This document shows, one piece after another, positions 16,744-25,566 of a stretch of 64,000 nucleotides of DNA (the stretch's first letter is position 1; the number at the start of each line of letters is the position of its first letter). The position numbers and the translations under genes are program-made. Under the pieces are notes generated by a model. It searched no databases. It was not told the origin of the DNA and worked only from the letters and a program-made list of their open reading frames with translations. The DNA is taken from NCBI GenBank assembly GCA_031291415.1, contig JARLJB010000088.1:1-64000 (forward strand). The letters run 5' to 3'. Source of the DNA: Telmatospirillum sp. (lineage in GTDB: Bacteria; Pseudomonadota; Alphaproteobacteria; Rhodospirillales; Magnetospirillaceae).

Positions 16744-18543
16744 TTGAATGCAACATTTCCCATCACAGAAACGTTGAGTTCCAAGTTCTCTATTATCGAT
16801 TCGACTGACAGTATCACCAAATTTACTTCCTCTGATGACCTTGCAGATTGGAATTTTACTTGGTCGTCCACATTGATTGATGGGCTGATCATGTCCGGAG
16901 CAACGAACGTCGTAATGTCGCCCGGGGCTCAAGCCGCCCCATTGATGATGGCCTGCCGGGCCAACGCCAAAGCCAAAATCACCGTGATCATCGACGAACG
17001 ATCGGCGGCCTTTTTTGCGCTGGGATTGGCTCGCGCCACCCAGACACCGACGATCATTATCTGCACATCAGGTTCGGCCGTCGGCCAACTGTATCCGGCG
17101 ATCATGGAGGCTGCCGCATCCCAGGTCCCGCTGATCATCCTGGCCGCCGACCGCGCTCCTGAGAAACAGGATTGCGGAGCAGCCCAAGCGACAGATCAGA
17201 TTCGTGTTTTCGGCATGCAGGTTCGCGCCGCGCACCACCTGCCGGTGCCCGATGCCTCCATCGAGTCATTGCCATCGCTGGCGGCGCGCATCATCGAACA
17301 GAGCCTTTTCCCGAACCCGGGACCGGTCTATGTCAACCAACCGTTCCGCGAACCGCTTTATGCCAAAACGCTAAGAAAATTCGCCTCTCCGAGGCTTGTG
17401 CCAATGACCTCGCAGCCCCTGCTGCAGGCGACCGACGACGACATACTGCATGTCACCGATCGGGTCTCGGGGCGTCCCGGCCTGATCGTCTGCGGTTCAC
17501 AGGAAATCGCTGGCGATTTCGCCATGGCGGTCCAATTCCTGGCCACGGCCGCAGGAGCGCCGATCATCGCCGACCCCTTGAGCGGTTTACGTTTTGGGCC
17601 ATCATGCCGGGACGGGCTGGTCAGTTGCGCCGACAGTCTGCCTCGCGCTTTGGCGTTCGCTGACGATTGCCATCCCGAATGGGTCATCAGTTTCGGCGGT
17701 CCGCTGATCTCCCAGGCATTCTCGGCATGGCTCAAGAAAGAACCGGTCGCCGACTATATCGTGGTCGACAACTCGCCACGGTGGACCGATCCGCTTAAAC
17801 GAGCCACGCGGATGGTTCGCGCCGAACCTGCCGCCTTCTGCCGTGCCTTGGCCGGCCATGTCAGCCCCGCCCCCGCCGCCTGGCGTCAGCGCTTCGTGAC
17901 CCTCGAGCAAAGGATCAGTACCACCCTCCGTCATGGCAAGGACGGCCTGCTGTGGGAAGCCCCGATAATTGCCAGTCTTCTGACCGCGGCCCCGGAAGGA
18001 GGCGCGATCTTCTCTGCCAATTCCATGAGCATCCGCGACTTCGACACCTTTTCGGGATCATCGGACAAACCGTTGCGCGTCCTGGGCAACCGAGGCGTCA
18101 ACGGCATCGACGGCAGCATAGCGACGCTGCTTGGCATCGCCTCGCGCAGTGATCGAACCACCCTTGGCATGATCGGCGACGTTGCCTTTGCCCACGACAT
18201 GGGAAGCCTGCAAATCGCCAACCACCTCGATGTCGTTCTGGTGGTCCTCAACAACGGCGGTGGCGGCATCTTCGATTACCAGGGAGCTGTCGAAACGCGG
18301 GAATATCTCGATTTTCTTTGCCCGCCAACGGTCGATGTCGCCGCCGTGGCCGGCGCTTGCCGTTGGCATTATTGGCGGGCCGATACCGCTGCCGATTTCG
18401 ACAGCGCCCTTGGGAAAGCCATGTCGGCCAAAGGATGCCGGCTGATCGAAGCCGTCATCGACCGCAAAGCCAGCGTCGGACGGCATCACGCGTTCTGGAA
18501 AGATGTCAGCAAGACGACCGTTGCGACGGAGTCTGTTGCTTGA
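16744..18543 (+). CDS. menD: MenD-family ThDP-dependent enzyme (SEPHCHC synthase-like), orphan
   Basis: A 599-residue ThDP enzyme. The N-terminal ThDP domain has SPGAQAAPL, IDERSAAFFALGLARATQTP and ICTSGSAVGQLYPAIMEA. The C-terminal domain has NRGVNGIDGSIATLLGIA and the ThDP/Mg motif GDVAFAHDMGSLQIANHLDVVLVVLNNGGGGIF. These match MenD, which makes SEPHCHC from isochorismate and 2-oxoglutarate in menaquinone synthesis. The start is TTG 16744, 5 bases after GGAGG, and it leaves an unusual 40-residue Ser/Thr-rich N-terminal extension. No other men gene is adjacent, so it may serve an isochorismate-type step in another pathway. A chemoreceptor gene follows 67 bases later. Confidence 0.75.
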   Translation: MNATFPITETLSSKFSIIDSTDSITKFTSSDDLADWNFTWSSTLIDGLIMSGATNVVMSPGAQAAPLMMACRANAKAKITVIIDERSAAFFALGLARATQTPTIIICTSGSAVGQLYPAIMEAAASQVPLIILAADRAPEKQDCGAAQATDQIRVFGMQVRAAHHLPVPDASIESLPSLAARIIEQSLFPNPGPVYVNQPFREPLYAKTLRKFASPRLVPMTSQPLLQATDDDILHVTDRVSGRPGLIVCGSQEIAGDFAMAVQFLATAAGAPIIADPLSGLRFGPSCRDGLVSCADSLPRALAFADDCHPEWVISFGGPLISQAFSAWLKKEPVADYIVVDNSPRWTDPLKRATRMVRAEPAAFCRALAGHVSPAPAAWRQRFVTLEQRISTTLRHGKDGLLWEAPIIASLLTAAPEGGAIFSANSMSIRDFDTFSGSSDKPLRVLGNRGVNGIDGSIATLLGIASRSDRTTLGMIGDVAFAHDMGSLQIANHLDVVLVVLNNGGGGIFDYQGAVETREYLDFLCPPTVDVAAVAGACRWHYWRADTAADFDSALGKAMSAKGCRLIEAVIDRKASVGRHHAFWKDVSKTTVATESVA

Positions 18544-18610
18544 CTCTGACAACGAATAAACACGCCGGCGCCGCAACGCTGGTTACTCTTGTAAGAAACA
18601 AGGACTAAAA

Positions 18611-20299
18611 ATGACGCTATCGCTTCGCACGATGCCTATCGTATTTCGAGTAGCACTCATAGCAGTTTTGGCATTTATAGTTACAATCATCAATCTATTT
18701 TGCCAGATGACGGTTCTTTCCGAGAAGATCCACGACGCCAGGCTCGAACAGGTGAAAGCAGCGGTCGACAGCGGTTATTCCATCGCCGCCGGTTATGCCC
18801 GCAAGGCACAAAGCGGTGAGATGACGCCTGAAGCGGCTCAGGAAGCGGCCAAGGCGGCGGTCGGGACCATTCGCTACGCCGGCGACAATTATCTTTTCAT
18901 CCAGAATTTCGACGGCATCTCGCTGATGAACCCCTTCTCGCAATCCAACGTCGGCAAGGATGTGAGCGGAGCAGAGGACAGCAACGGCTTTCATTATGTT
19001 CGCGCCATGGGCGAACTTGCCAAAAGCCGGGGCGAGGGTGTGATCGAATATTGGTGGCACAAGCCCAATGAGACTGCCCCGGAACCCAAACTGACCTACG
19101 TCAAGGCCATTCCCCAATGGAACTGGTTTATCGCCTCGGGCGTCTATGTCGACGACATCCGCGACGCGGTCCATGCCGCCTGGTTTGAATTCGGCGCCAT
19201 TGCCCTGGTCGAACTGCTGGTGCTTGGTCTTGCCAGTTTCGCCATTGCGCGAGCCATCGCCAATCCGATTCAAAAGTTGACCGAGACGATGCGCCAATTG
19301 GCCGACGGCGAACTCTCGACCGAAGTCGTTACAGACCAGGGCGCCGAGATCGGCGCGATGCAAGCGGCCACCCAGGTCTTCAAAGAAAACTCCCAGCGCG
19401 CCGAGGCGCTGGCCGCCGAACGAAACGCGAGCCAGGAAAAACGCGAGGCCCGTGTCCAGGCCATCGATTCCCTGACCAGCAGCTTCGATCAGACGATCGG
19501 CGGAACTCTTGAGACCGTGGCAAGCAACTCGGCCCAATTGAATGCCACGGCTCGGACGATGTCGACCACCGCCGAACAAACCAATCGGCAGGTCGTTATC
19601 GTCGCGTCCGCCACCGAACAGGCCTCCGCCAGCGTCCAGACCGTCGCCACCGCCGCCGAGGAATTGTCGGCTTCGATTCGGGAAATCGGACGACAGGTGG
19701 AACAGTCCAGCCATATTTCCCAGATGGCCTCCGACGAGGCCGACCGGACCAACACCACCGTCAAGGGACTGGCGGAAAGCTCAGCCAGCATCGGCGAAGT
19801 CATCAAATTGATCAACGACATCGCCAGTCAGACAAACCTCCTGGCCTTGAATGCCACCATCGAGGCGGCGCGGGCCGGCGATGCCGGCAAGGGTTTTGCC
19901 GTTGTCGCCGGCGAAGTCAAAAATCTGGCCAACCAGACCGCCCGGGCCACCGAGGAAATCTCGGTTCAGATCGGTGCGGTGCAGACAGCCACGCACGAAG
20001 CCGTCACAGCGATAGGCGGTATTGTCGGGCGTATCGAGGAAATCAAACAGATTGCCTCGGCGATCGCCTCGGCGGTCGAAGAACAATCTGCCGCCACCTC
20101 GGAAATCGCCCGCAATGTCCAACAGGCTGCGGTGGGGACCGAACAGGTTTCCAGCAATATCGGCACCGTGTCGGCCGCCGCCGCCGAGACTGGATCGGCC
20201 GCCACGCAGGTATTGTCATCGGCCGAAGAGCTGTCACGCGAAGCCGAGGACTTAAGAAAAACCGTCGCCAATTTCCTGCAGGAGGTTCGGGCGGCCTAG
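18611..20299 (+). CDS. methyl-accepting chemotaxis protein with single Cache sensor
   Basis: A 562-residue chemoreceptor. TM1 is about residues 8-32. The periplasmic sCache_2-type domain (about 33-190) has the signature [20 protein letters not shown] and [16 protein letters not shown]2 is about 193-217, then HAMP ([20 protein letters not shown]) and the signalling coiled coil with the conserved tip [31 protein letters not shown] near residue 410. Similar Cache domains bind small organic acids, but the ligand here is unknown. It is preceded by AAGGA and probably co-transcribed with the MenD-like gene. Confidence 0.92.
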   Translation: MTLSLRTMPIVFRVALIAVLAFIVTIINLFCQMTVLSEKIHDARLEQVKAAVDSGYSIAAGYARKAQSGEMTPEAAQEAAKAAVGTIRYAGDNYLFIQNFDGISLMNPFSQSNVGKDVSGAEDSNGFHYVRAMGELAKSRGEGVIEYWWHKPNETAPEPKLTYVKAIPQWNWFIASGVYVDDIRDAVHAAWFEFGAIALVELLVLGLASFAIARAIANPIQKLTETMRQLADGELSTEVVTDQGAEIGAMQAATQVFKENSQRAEALAAERNASQEKREARVQAIDSLTSSFDQTIGGTLETVASNSAQLNATARTMSTTAEQTNRQVVIVASATEQASASVQTVATAAEELSASIREIGRQVEQSSHISQMASDEADRTNTTVKGLAESSASIGEVIKLINDIASQTNLLALNATIEAARAGDAGKGFAVVAGEVKNLANQTARATEEISVQIGAVQTATHEAVTAIGGIVGRIEEIKQIASAIASAVEEQSAATSEIARNVQQAAVGTEQVSSNIGTVSAAAAETGSAATQVLSSAEELSREAEDLRKTVANFLQEVRAA

Positions 20300-20626
20300 G
20301 GTCGCCCGCGATCTTCCGTATGAATTCGTAAGAACTCTCCACCTCCTTCGGCTTTCGGGCGTGATGACATTTCACCGCGTCATGCTCGAAAGCCCCCAGC
20401 TATCGCCGGCAGATGTCGAGGATTTCCCCATTTCGGCCGGCCCTCGCCGTCGGCGAATCCCCCCTCCCATTTCGCCAAATCCGGAACAAACCGGCTTGAT
20501 CCGCGCCGGAAATTGGCATATTGGTCCAACCATTGATCCATTATACCTCTATGCCGATATGCAGTTCTGGCAGAGGGTACGGCGCCCAGGCGCCCAAACG
20601 GGATTGGATGAATAAGGAGCGTCATC
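20300..20626. other. gap between chemoreceptor and uxuA
   Basis: A 327-base gap. A weak 6-bp stem (CGGGCG/CGCCCG, 20288-20308) overlaps the chemoreceptor stop. The uxuA RBS AAGGAG lies at about 20613-20618. No gene or clear operator was recognised. Confidence 0.4.
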
Positions 20627-21682
20627 GTGAAAATGTCCTTCCGCTGGTACGGCGACACCGACCCGGTGTCCCTTGATTACATCCGCCAGATTCCTGGCAT
20701 GCATGGAATTGTCTCGGCCATTTACGATGTTCCAGTCGGCGAGATCTGGCCGGTGGAAAAGATCCGGGCCATGAAAGCGACGATCGAAGCGCACGGCCTT
20801 GCCTTCGAAGTGATCGAATCGGTCCCGGTGCATGAGGACATCAAGCTCGGCAAGCCCAGCCGTGACCGCCTGATCGCCAACTACCAGCAATCCATCCGCA
20901 ATCTCGGTCAGTGCGGACTCAAGGTCATCTGCTACAACTTCATGCCGGTGTTCGACTGGACGCGCACGACGCTCGCCAAGAAATTGGCCGATGGATCGAC
21001 AGCGTTGGCATTCAGTACCGAAGAAGTGGAGAAAATCGACGTCAGCAAAGGTATTTCCCTGCCTGGTTGGGACGCCAGTTACAAACCCGACGAATTGAAG
21101 GCATTGCTGGCCGAATACGCCAAGGTCGATGAGGAAACGCTCTGGAAGCATCTTGAGTACTTCCTTAAGGCTATCGTTCCCGTCGCCGAAGAAGCCGGCA
21201 TCCAGATGGCCATCCATCCGGACGATCCGCCGCGCCCCATTTTCGGCCTGCCGCGCATCGTGAAAAACCGAAACGATCTCGCCCGTCTGCTGAAGATCGT
21301 CGACACCCCGGCCAATGGCCTGACCCTTTGCTCCGGCTCACTTGGCGCCGGTCCGGAAAACGACGTCGAAGCCATGGTCCGCGAATTCGGCGCCCAGGGT
21401 CGCATCCACTTCGCCCATCTCCGCAATGTCAAAGTCAACGCCCGCGGCGATTTCGAGGAAACCGCGCATAAGTCCGAATGCGGTTCGCTCGACATGGCGG
21501 CCATCGTCAAGGCTTACCATGACGTTGGTTTCGGCGGTTATGCCCGCCCGGACCACGGACGGATGATCTGGGGCGAAACCGGCAAGCCCGGCTATGGCCT
21601 TTATGACCGGGCTCTGGGCGCCGTCTATCTGAACGGCCTGTGGGAAGCCATTGACCGCTTTGCCTCGAAAGGCGCGAACTGA
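20627..21682 (+). CDS. uxuA: mannonate dehydratase
   Basis: A 351-residue UxuA-type dehydratase converting D-mannonate to 2-keto-3-deoxygluconate in hexuronate breakdown. It opens [35 protein letters not shown]. It keeps the metal/active-site blocks [39 protein letters not shown] and [15 protein letters not shown] 20627 follows AAGGAG closely; ATG 20633 is an alternative. The next gene is a FadR-type regulator, the usual partner, but no uxuB, uxaC or kdg gene is present. Confidence 0.92.
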   Translation: MKMSFRWYGDTDPVSLDYIRQIPGMHGIVSAIYDVPVGEIWPVEKIRAMKATIEAHGLAFEVIESVPVHEDIKLGKPSRDRLIANYQQSIRNLGQCGLKVICYNFMPVFDWTRTTLAKKLADGSTALAFSTEEVEKIDVSKGISLPGWDASYKPDELKALLAEYAKVDEETLWKHLEYFLKAIVPVAEEAGIQMAIHPDDPPRPIFGLPRIVKNRNDLARLLKIVDTPANGLTLCSGSLGAGPENDVEAMVREFGAQGRIHFAHLRNVKVNARGDFEETAHKSECGSLDMAAIVKAYHDVGFGGYARPDHGRMIWGETGKPGYGLYDRALGAVYLNGLWEAIDRFASKGAN

Positions 21683-21915
21683 CCCCAAGCGGGCCGATCG
21701 CGGCGAGCCACGTCACCTGATCCTGTTGCGGTCGGAACTCCGATGGGACGAGACAACCACCATCCATCAGAGTTTTGGCCGCACGGTCACAAAACCGGGG
21801 ATCGGTAACACCTGGAAACCACACTTCCGGCTTGACCGGAGAACACCAATCGGCCGAAGTTGGCGCCAAGAGATGTTCCTCCTCCCGCTTTTTTCTTCGT
21901 TTGTCAGGTCTCGCC

Positions 21916-22638
21916 ATGCCCCGCGGAAGTAAGACTGCCACAGAACAGTCACCCGAACTGCCGGTATTGCAGTCGCAACGCCTTTACAAGCAGATTGCCG
22001 AGGTCTTGGAAGGACGCATCAGGTCGGGGGCCTTTCCGCCCGGCAACTATCTTCCGCCGGAACGGATTCTTGCCCATCAGATGGGCGTAAGCCGCACCTC
22101 GGTGAGAGAGGCGTTGATTGCCCTTGAGGTCAAAGGTCTGGTGGTTATCCGCGTCGGCGATGGAGTGCAGGTTTGCGAACCCGCCACGGTCGGCGTGGTC
22201 CATGAATTGGCTGGCGAACGCAGCGCCTTGGAGCAGCTGCAGGCCAGAAGCCTGATAGAGGGGGAAATTGCCGCCTTGGCGGCAAAAAACGCTTCAGCGG
22301 AGCATCTGAACGACCTCGATATCGCCCTGAACGCGATGGATCGATCATTTTCCGATCCGGCGCAGTTTCTCAATGCCGATCATAATTTCCACGTCGCCAT
22401 GGCCGTCGCTGCGGGCAATCAGGTTCTTCTTGATCAGCTGGAACATCTTTGGGCGCTCCGTTATCAGCCGACATTCCTGAAATTCGAAGAGCATTATTCC
22501 AATGACGCCCGCGAACAGCTGGCCGTTTTCGACGATCATCGCAAGATCGTCGCAGCAATTCGCAGCGGCAACCCCAACCGGGCACGTTCGGCGGTAAGAC
22601 AACATCTGAAACGTGTGGTGAAAAACTTCATGAAATGA
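21916..22638 (+). CDS. FadR-subfamily GntR regulator (UxuR-like)
   Basis: A 240-residue regulator. The N-terminal winged helix has LYKQIAEVLEGRIRSGAFPPGNYLPPERILAHQMGVSRTSVREALIALEVKGLVVIRVGDGVQV. The C-terminal FCD ligand domain (about 90-235) includes DHNFHVAMAVAAGNQVLLDQL and DDHRKIVAAIRSGNPNRARSAVRQHL, with the aspartate/histidine metal site of this fold. ATG 21916 is chosen because MPRGSKTATEQ fits family starts; the frame is open to 21775, but those residues look non-coding. It follows uxuA by 233 bases and probably controls it in response to a hexuronate or aldonate. Confidence 0.88.
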   Translation: MPRGSKTATEQSPELPVLQSQRLYKQIAEVLEGRIRSGAFPPGNYLPPERILAHQMGVSRTSVREALIALEVKGLVVIRVGDGVQVCEPATVGVVHELAGERSALEQLQARSLIEGEIAALAAKNASAEHLNDLDIALNAMDRSFSDPAQFLNADHNFHVAMAVAAGNQVLLDQLEHLWALRYQPTFLKFEEHYSNDAREQLAVFDDHRKIVAAIRSGNPNRARSAVRQHLKRVVKNFMK

Positions 22639-22650
22639 ATGCGGTCTTCC

Positions 22651-22667
22651 GACGAAACCCTTTCGTC
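22651..22667. terminator. small bidirectional hairpin between convergent genes
   Basis: GACGAAA-CCC-TTTCGTC, a 7-bp stem with a 3-base loop, sits in the 27-base gap between the GntR gene and the convergent AEC transporter gene and touches the latter's stop codon. Confidence 0.4.
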
Positions 22668-23595
22668 AGGACCTCATGAGCAACAGCAGCAGCGACATCG
22701 TCACCGCCGATGCCACGGTGGTCAGCAAGACGGTACCGGCGGAATTGGCGGTATAGAGATCGAACCGCTTGGCCAAAACGAACGTGTTGACCCCCGTCGG
22801 CATCGCCGCCAACGTCGTGCTGACCGCCACCTGCAACCGATCAAGCCCGAAAACATGCGCGGCCAAAAACCAAATCAGGGCCGGCATGACGATTGCCTTG
22901 ATCACGCTGACGCCCAGGATTTCGCCCAAATACGGTCCGATCCGGAGAGTCGTCAGCGTTGCCCCCATCATGAAAAGGGCGCAGGGCGAGGCCGCCGTCG
23001 ATAAAAGGCGAAGCGTCGTCTCGATCGGACCGGGAAGTCCAAGGCCGGTCATGCGCCACAAGGCGCCCGCCACCACCGACATGATGATCGGGTTTCGCAC
23101 CGTCGACCGCAGGGTTTTGACAAAGACGTCCGATATCCGCGTTCCTCGATTCCGTCCGACTTCGACGAACACGGTCGCCAGGGTCAGCATTACCAGCGAG
23201 TGAAAGGCGGTGATCATGGTCAGGATATGCAGGCCGCGCGGACCGAAGGCGCCCTGGACCAGCGGCACTCCCATCAACACGGTGTTCGAATAAGTCGCGT
23301 TGAGGGCGAACAACCCCATTTCCGGCAGCCTATGCCGCCGCCAGGCAAGCGCCAACACGGCGCTTGCGAAGAACAAAGCGACACATCCGATAAAATAGGC
23401 ATAGATCACAGCGAAGCGGATCGGCTCGCCTTCGACGGCGATACTTTGAAAAAGAAGTGCCGGAATGGTGAAATCGACAACGAAGCGGGAAAGTCCCTCC
23501 AAGGCTCCCGCCTTCAGTCCACCGCGCCACGCCGAAAGATACCCCAACACGACCAGCGCCATCATCGGCAAGATGACGGACAAAACCGCTTGCAT
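22666..23595 (-). CDS. AEC-family (auxin efflux carrier type) transporter
   Basis: A 309-residue inner-membrane protein with about 10 hydrophobic segments in a 5+5 arrangement. Typical AEC features are VVDFTIPALLFQSIA, NATYSNTVLMGVPLVQGAFG and ATLAAMPTGVNTFVLAKRFD. Bacterial members move dicarboxylates or similar organic acids, and the substrate here is not predictable. It is convergent with the regulator gene and may belong to the sugar-acid locus. Confidence 0.87.
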   Translation of the reverse strand: MQAVLSVILPMMALVVLGYLSAWRGGLKAGALEGLSRFVVDFTIPALLFQSIAVEGEPIRFAVIYAYFIGCVALFFASAVLALAWRRHRLPEMGLFALNATYSNTVLMGVPLVQGAFGPRGLHILTMITAFHSLVMLTLATVFVEVGRNRGTRISDVFVKTLRSTVRNPIIMSVVAGALWRMTGLGLPGPIETTLRLLSTAASPCALFMMGATLTTLRIGPYLGEILGVSVIKAIVMPALIWFLAAHVFGLDRLQVAVSTTLAAMPTGVNTFVLAKRFDLYTANSAGTVLLTTVASAVTMSLLLLLMRS

Positions 23596-23632
23596 CGTCG
23601 CCCCTCATGATCAAGGACATCGGAAACATCCA

Positions 23633-23673
23633 ATACCAAGTCTCGATGAGTCATCCTCATCGAGACTTGGTAT
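23633..23673. terminator. 18-bp perfect hairpin (REP-like copy 2)
   Basis: ATACCAAGTCTCGATGAG is followed by TCATC and its exact complement. It lies 19 bases beyond the stop of the minus-strand esterase gene, so it can terminate that gene. It shares the CCAAGTCTCGA arm with the hairpin at 9106-9142. Confidence 0.7.
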
Positions 23674-23691
23674 AAGACGTGGGGCGGCAGT

Positions 23692-24663
23692 CTATTTCAA
23701 AATGCCATTTGATTTCATCCAATCGATCGCCAAATTCGGCCATGCCGAAACTGGCAACTGGCGCGTATCACGGATGCCAAATCCATGGCCGCCATCCTTG
23801 AATATATGCAACTCGGCTTGAACGCCGACTTTCTTCAGGCCCTGGAAATAACGGATGGCATTTTCCGATGGCACAAACGGATCATCGTCGGCCAAAACGA
23901 TGAATGTCTTCGGAGAGTCTTTGGTGATGTGAAGATCTGGAGAATAGGCGGCGATTCGTTCGGCCGAGGGATCCTTTCCCAATAGATTGTCCCGCGTTTC
24001 AAGATGCGTATAGCCGGTCTCCATGGTTACCACGGGATATAACAACAGCAGAAAATCCGGTCTCGCAGAAAGCTTGTCGGCATCGTCCTGCGCCTCGTAA
24101 ACCTTCTTGTCAAATTCCGCCCCGACCGATGCCGCCAGATGTCCGGCGGCGGAAGCCCCCAGCAGTCCGATGCGATTGGGGTCGAGCCCCCATTCCTTGG
24201 CATGTTGCCGGACCACGCGAATGGCTCGCTGACCATCCTGCAAGGGAACATCGGCGCCGTTCGCGTGCCCCTCGCCCGGCAGCCGGTATTGCAGCAAGAA
24301 CACGGTGACGCCATAGGGATTGAGCCAGCGCGCCATTTCGGCGGCTTCCTTGTCCAAGACAATTCGCCCATAGGCGCCTCCCGGCGCGGCAATCACGGCG
24401 ACACCGTTTGGTCTGTCGGGAACAAATGCCGTAAGATTGGGGCGGGTAATTCCGGTCACCACGCGATCCGGCCAGAAGGGAACCTTGCTGCGCTCGGTCA
24501 CCGTCAATTGAGCGGGAGAGCCTTGCGACCCCGGCCCGACACCGTCGGCGGGCCAAAGATTGATAACCGATTGCGTCTTGATCGACTCCGCATTGGCAAC
24601 GACCGAACTCATCAGTAACGACGCCACGATACCTCCCCAAAAAAGCATTTTTGCTTTCGCCAT
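23692..24663 (-). CDS. exported alpha/beta-hydrolase, acetyl-esterase/lipase-like
   Basis: A 323-residue precursor. Start 24663 is chosen because GGGGAG lies 7 bases upstream and the protein then begins with a signal peptide (MLFWGGIVASLLMSSVVANA). The fold shows the oxyanion segment APGGAYGRI, the nucleophile elbow GLLGASAAGHLAA (G-A-S-A-A-G), the acid ADDDPFVPSE and the histidine GGHGFGI. This is the pattern of BD-FAE/acetyl-xylan-esterase-like hydrolases, which deacetylate sugars or hemicellulose. Being near uxuA, it may act on plant-derived material (inference). Confidence 0.85.
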   Translation of the reverse strand: MAKAKMLFWGGIVASLLMSSVVANAESIKTQSVINLWPADGVGPGSQGSPAQLTVTERSKVPFWPDRVVTGITRPNLTAFVPDRPNGVAVIAAPGGAYGRIVLDKEAAEMARWLNPYGVTVFLLQYRLPGEGHANGADVPLQDGQRAIRVVRQHAKEWGLDPNRIGLLGASAAGHLAASVGAEFDKKVYEAQDDADKLSARPDFLLLLYPVVTMETGYTHLETRDNLLGKDPSAERIAAYSPDLHITKDSPKTFIVLADDDPFVPSENAIRYFQGLKKVGVQAELHIFKDGGHGFGIRDTRQLPVSAWPNLAIDWMKSNGILK

Positions 24664-25188
24664 TTTTGCTCCCCTTGAACGTCTGAACCACATCATCGAT
24701 CTGCACTGCAAAGATATCTCGACAGTGCACACGCAGGACTAAAATAATGACTCTTTTCCGGTCTCAGAGACACTGGAGCGCGTTGTCAGTTACGCCAAAG
24801 GTTCGTCGGCGAGCGTCTGAGGTTGTAAAAAATTAGTGGCTCCACGCTGGTGAGGGGCCGAAGTCGAAAGCAAGTAATTTTGCCGCCTTGCGGCGAACAC
24901 CGGCGCAGAGGCTGGTGCCCCGATGGCTTAAAAAAAATCGGTGTCTCCGTGGTGAAATATCGACCAGAGATAGGCTTGTCTAGTTTGATAAGTTTCGATC
25001 GTCTTCGTGGTTAAGCGACAAATGATGGTAGTCACGAATTGCCGTAGAAAATAAATTCACCATGGAGACAAGGGAGATCACAGAGGAGTCGCATTGCGCT
25101 TCGGCACCTCTTAAGCTTTGTGTTCTTGATTCCTTGGTGGTTCAACAAAATATCGTCCACACAGGAATGATCAGGACAAGCCTCAAAA
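24664..25188. other. gap with degenerate GTGTCTCCGTGGTGAA-type repeats
   Basis: A 525-base gap without a gene. It contains GTGTCTCCGTGGTGAA at 24941-24956, GTCTTCGTGGTTAA at 25001-25014, CCTTGGTGGTTCAA at 25132-25145, and the inverted copy TTCACCATGGAGACA at 25056-25070. These look like members of one degenerate repeat. The esterase promoter must lie at the left edge. Confidence 0.5.
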
Positions 25189-25470
25189 TTATTTGCAGGA
25201 ATATGTGGCACAATAGTTTAGCTGCTTGCTGACGCACTCATGACTGGAACCACCGCGTGATTGCATCTCTGCTGTTTTGGCATATTTCGAGCAATATTTA
25301 TTCGCGGCAGCGATCGCGCTGCTGGGCATGATTCCATTGGAATCATAGATAACGACGTAGCTATCGTCCCCCTCGACAACCTGCGGCGCGAAATAACCGA
25401 TATCATTGAGGCCGCTACAGGCCGACGTCAGCATAACCAGTCCTATGGCAAGCCCGATTTTCATCACCAT
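25189..25470 (-). CDS. small lipoprotein of unknown function
   Basis: A 93-residue precursor from ATG 25470 (GGAGAAACGAAG upstream). MKIGLAIGLVMLTSACSGL is a lipoprotein signal with the modified cysteine in TSAC. The mature part has four further cysteines (YCSKYAK, HECVSKQ, NYCATYSCK), which suggests two disulfides in the periplasm, and a strand-like DSYVVIYDSNG. The family is not recognised. It lies 3' of the porin gene on the same strand, beyond the porin terminator. Confidence 0.65.
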   Translation of the reverse strand: MVMKIGLAIGLVMLTSACSGLNDIGYFAPQVVEGDDSYVVIYDSNGIMPSSAIAAANKYCSKYAKTAEMQSRGGSSHECVSKQLNYCATYSCK

Positions 25471-25528
25471 CTTCGTTTCTCCGCACCACCGCTGCAGCCA
25501 GTCTGACGGCACCGGCCGTCATGGGAGA

Positions 25529-25555
25529 AGTGCCCCAGAAAAGATCTGGGGCACT
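25529..25555 (-). terminator. porin gene terminator hairpin
   Basis: AGTGCCCCAGA pairs with TCTGGGGCACT around a 5-base loop, 11 bases beyond the porin stop on the minus strand. Confidence 0.7.
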
Positions 25556-25566
25556 GTGGTTCGATA

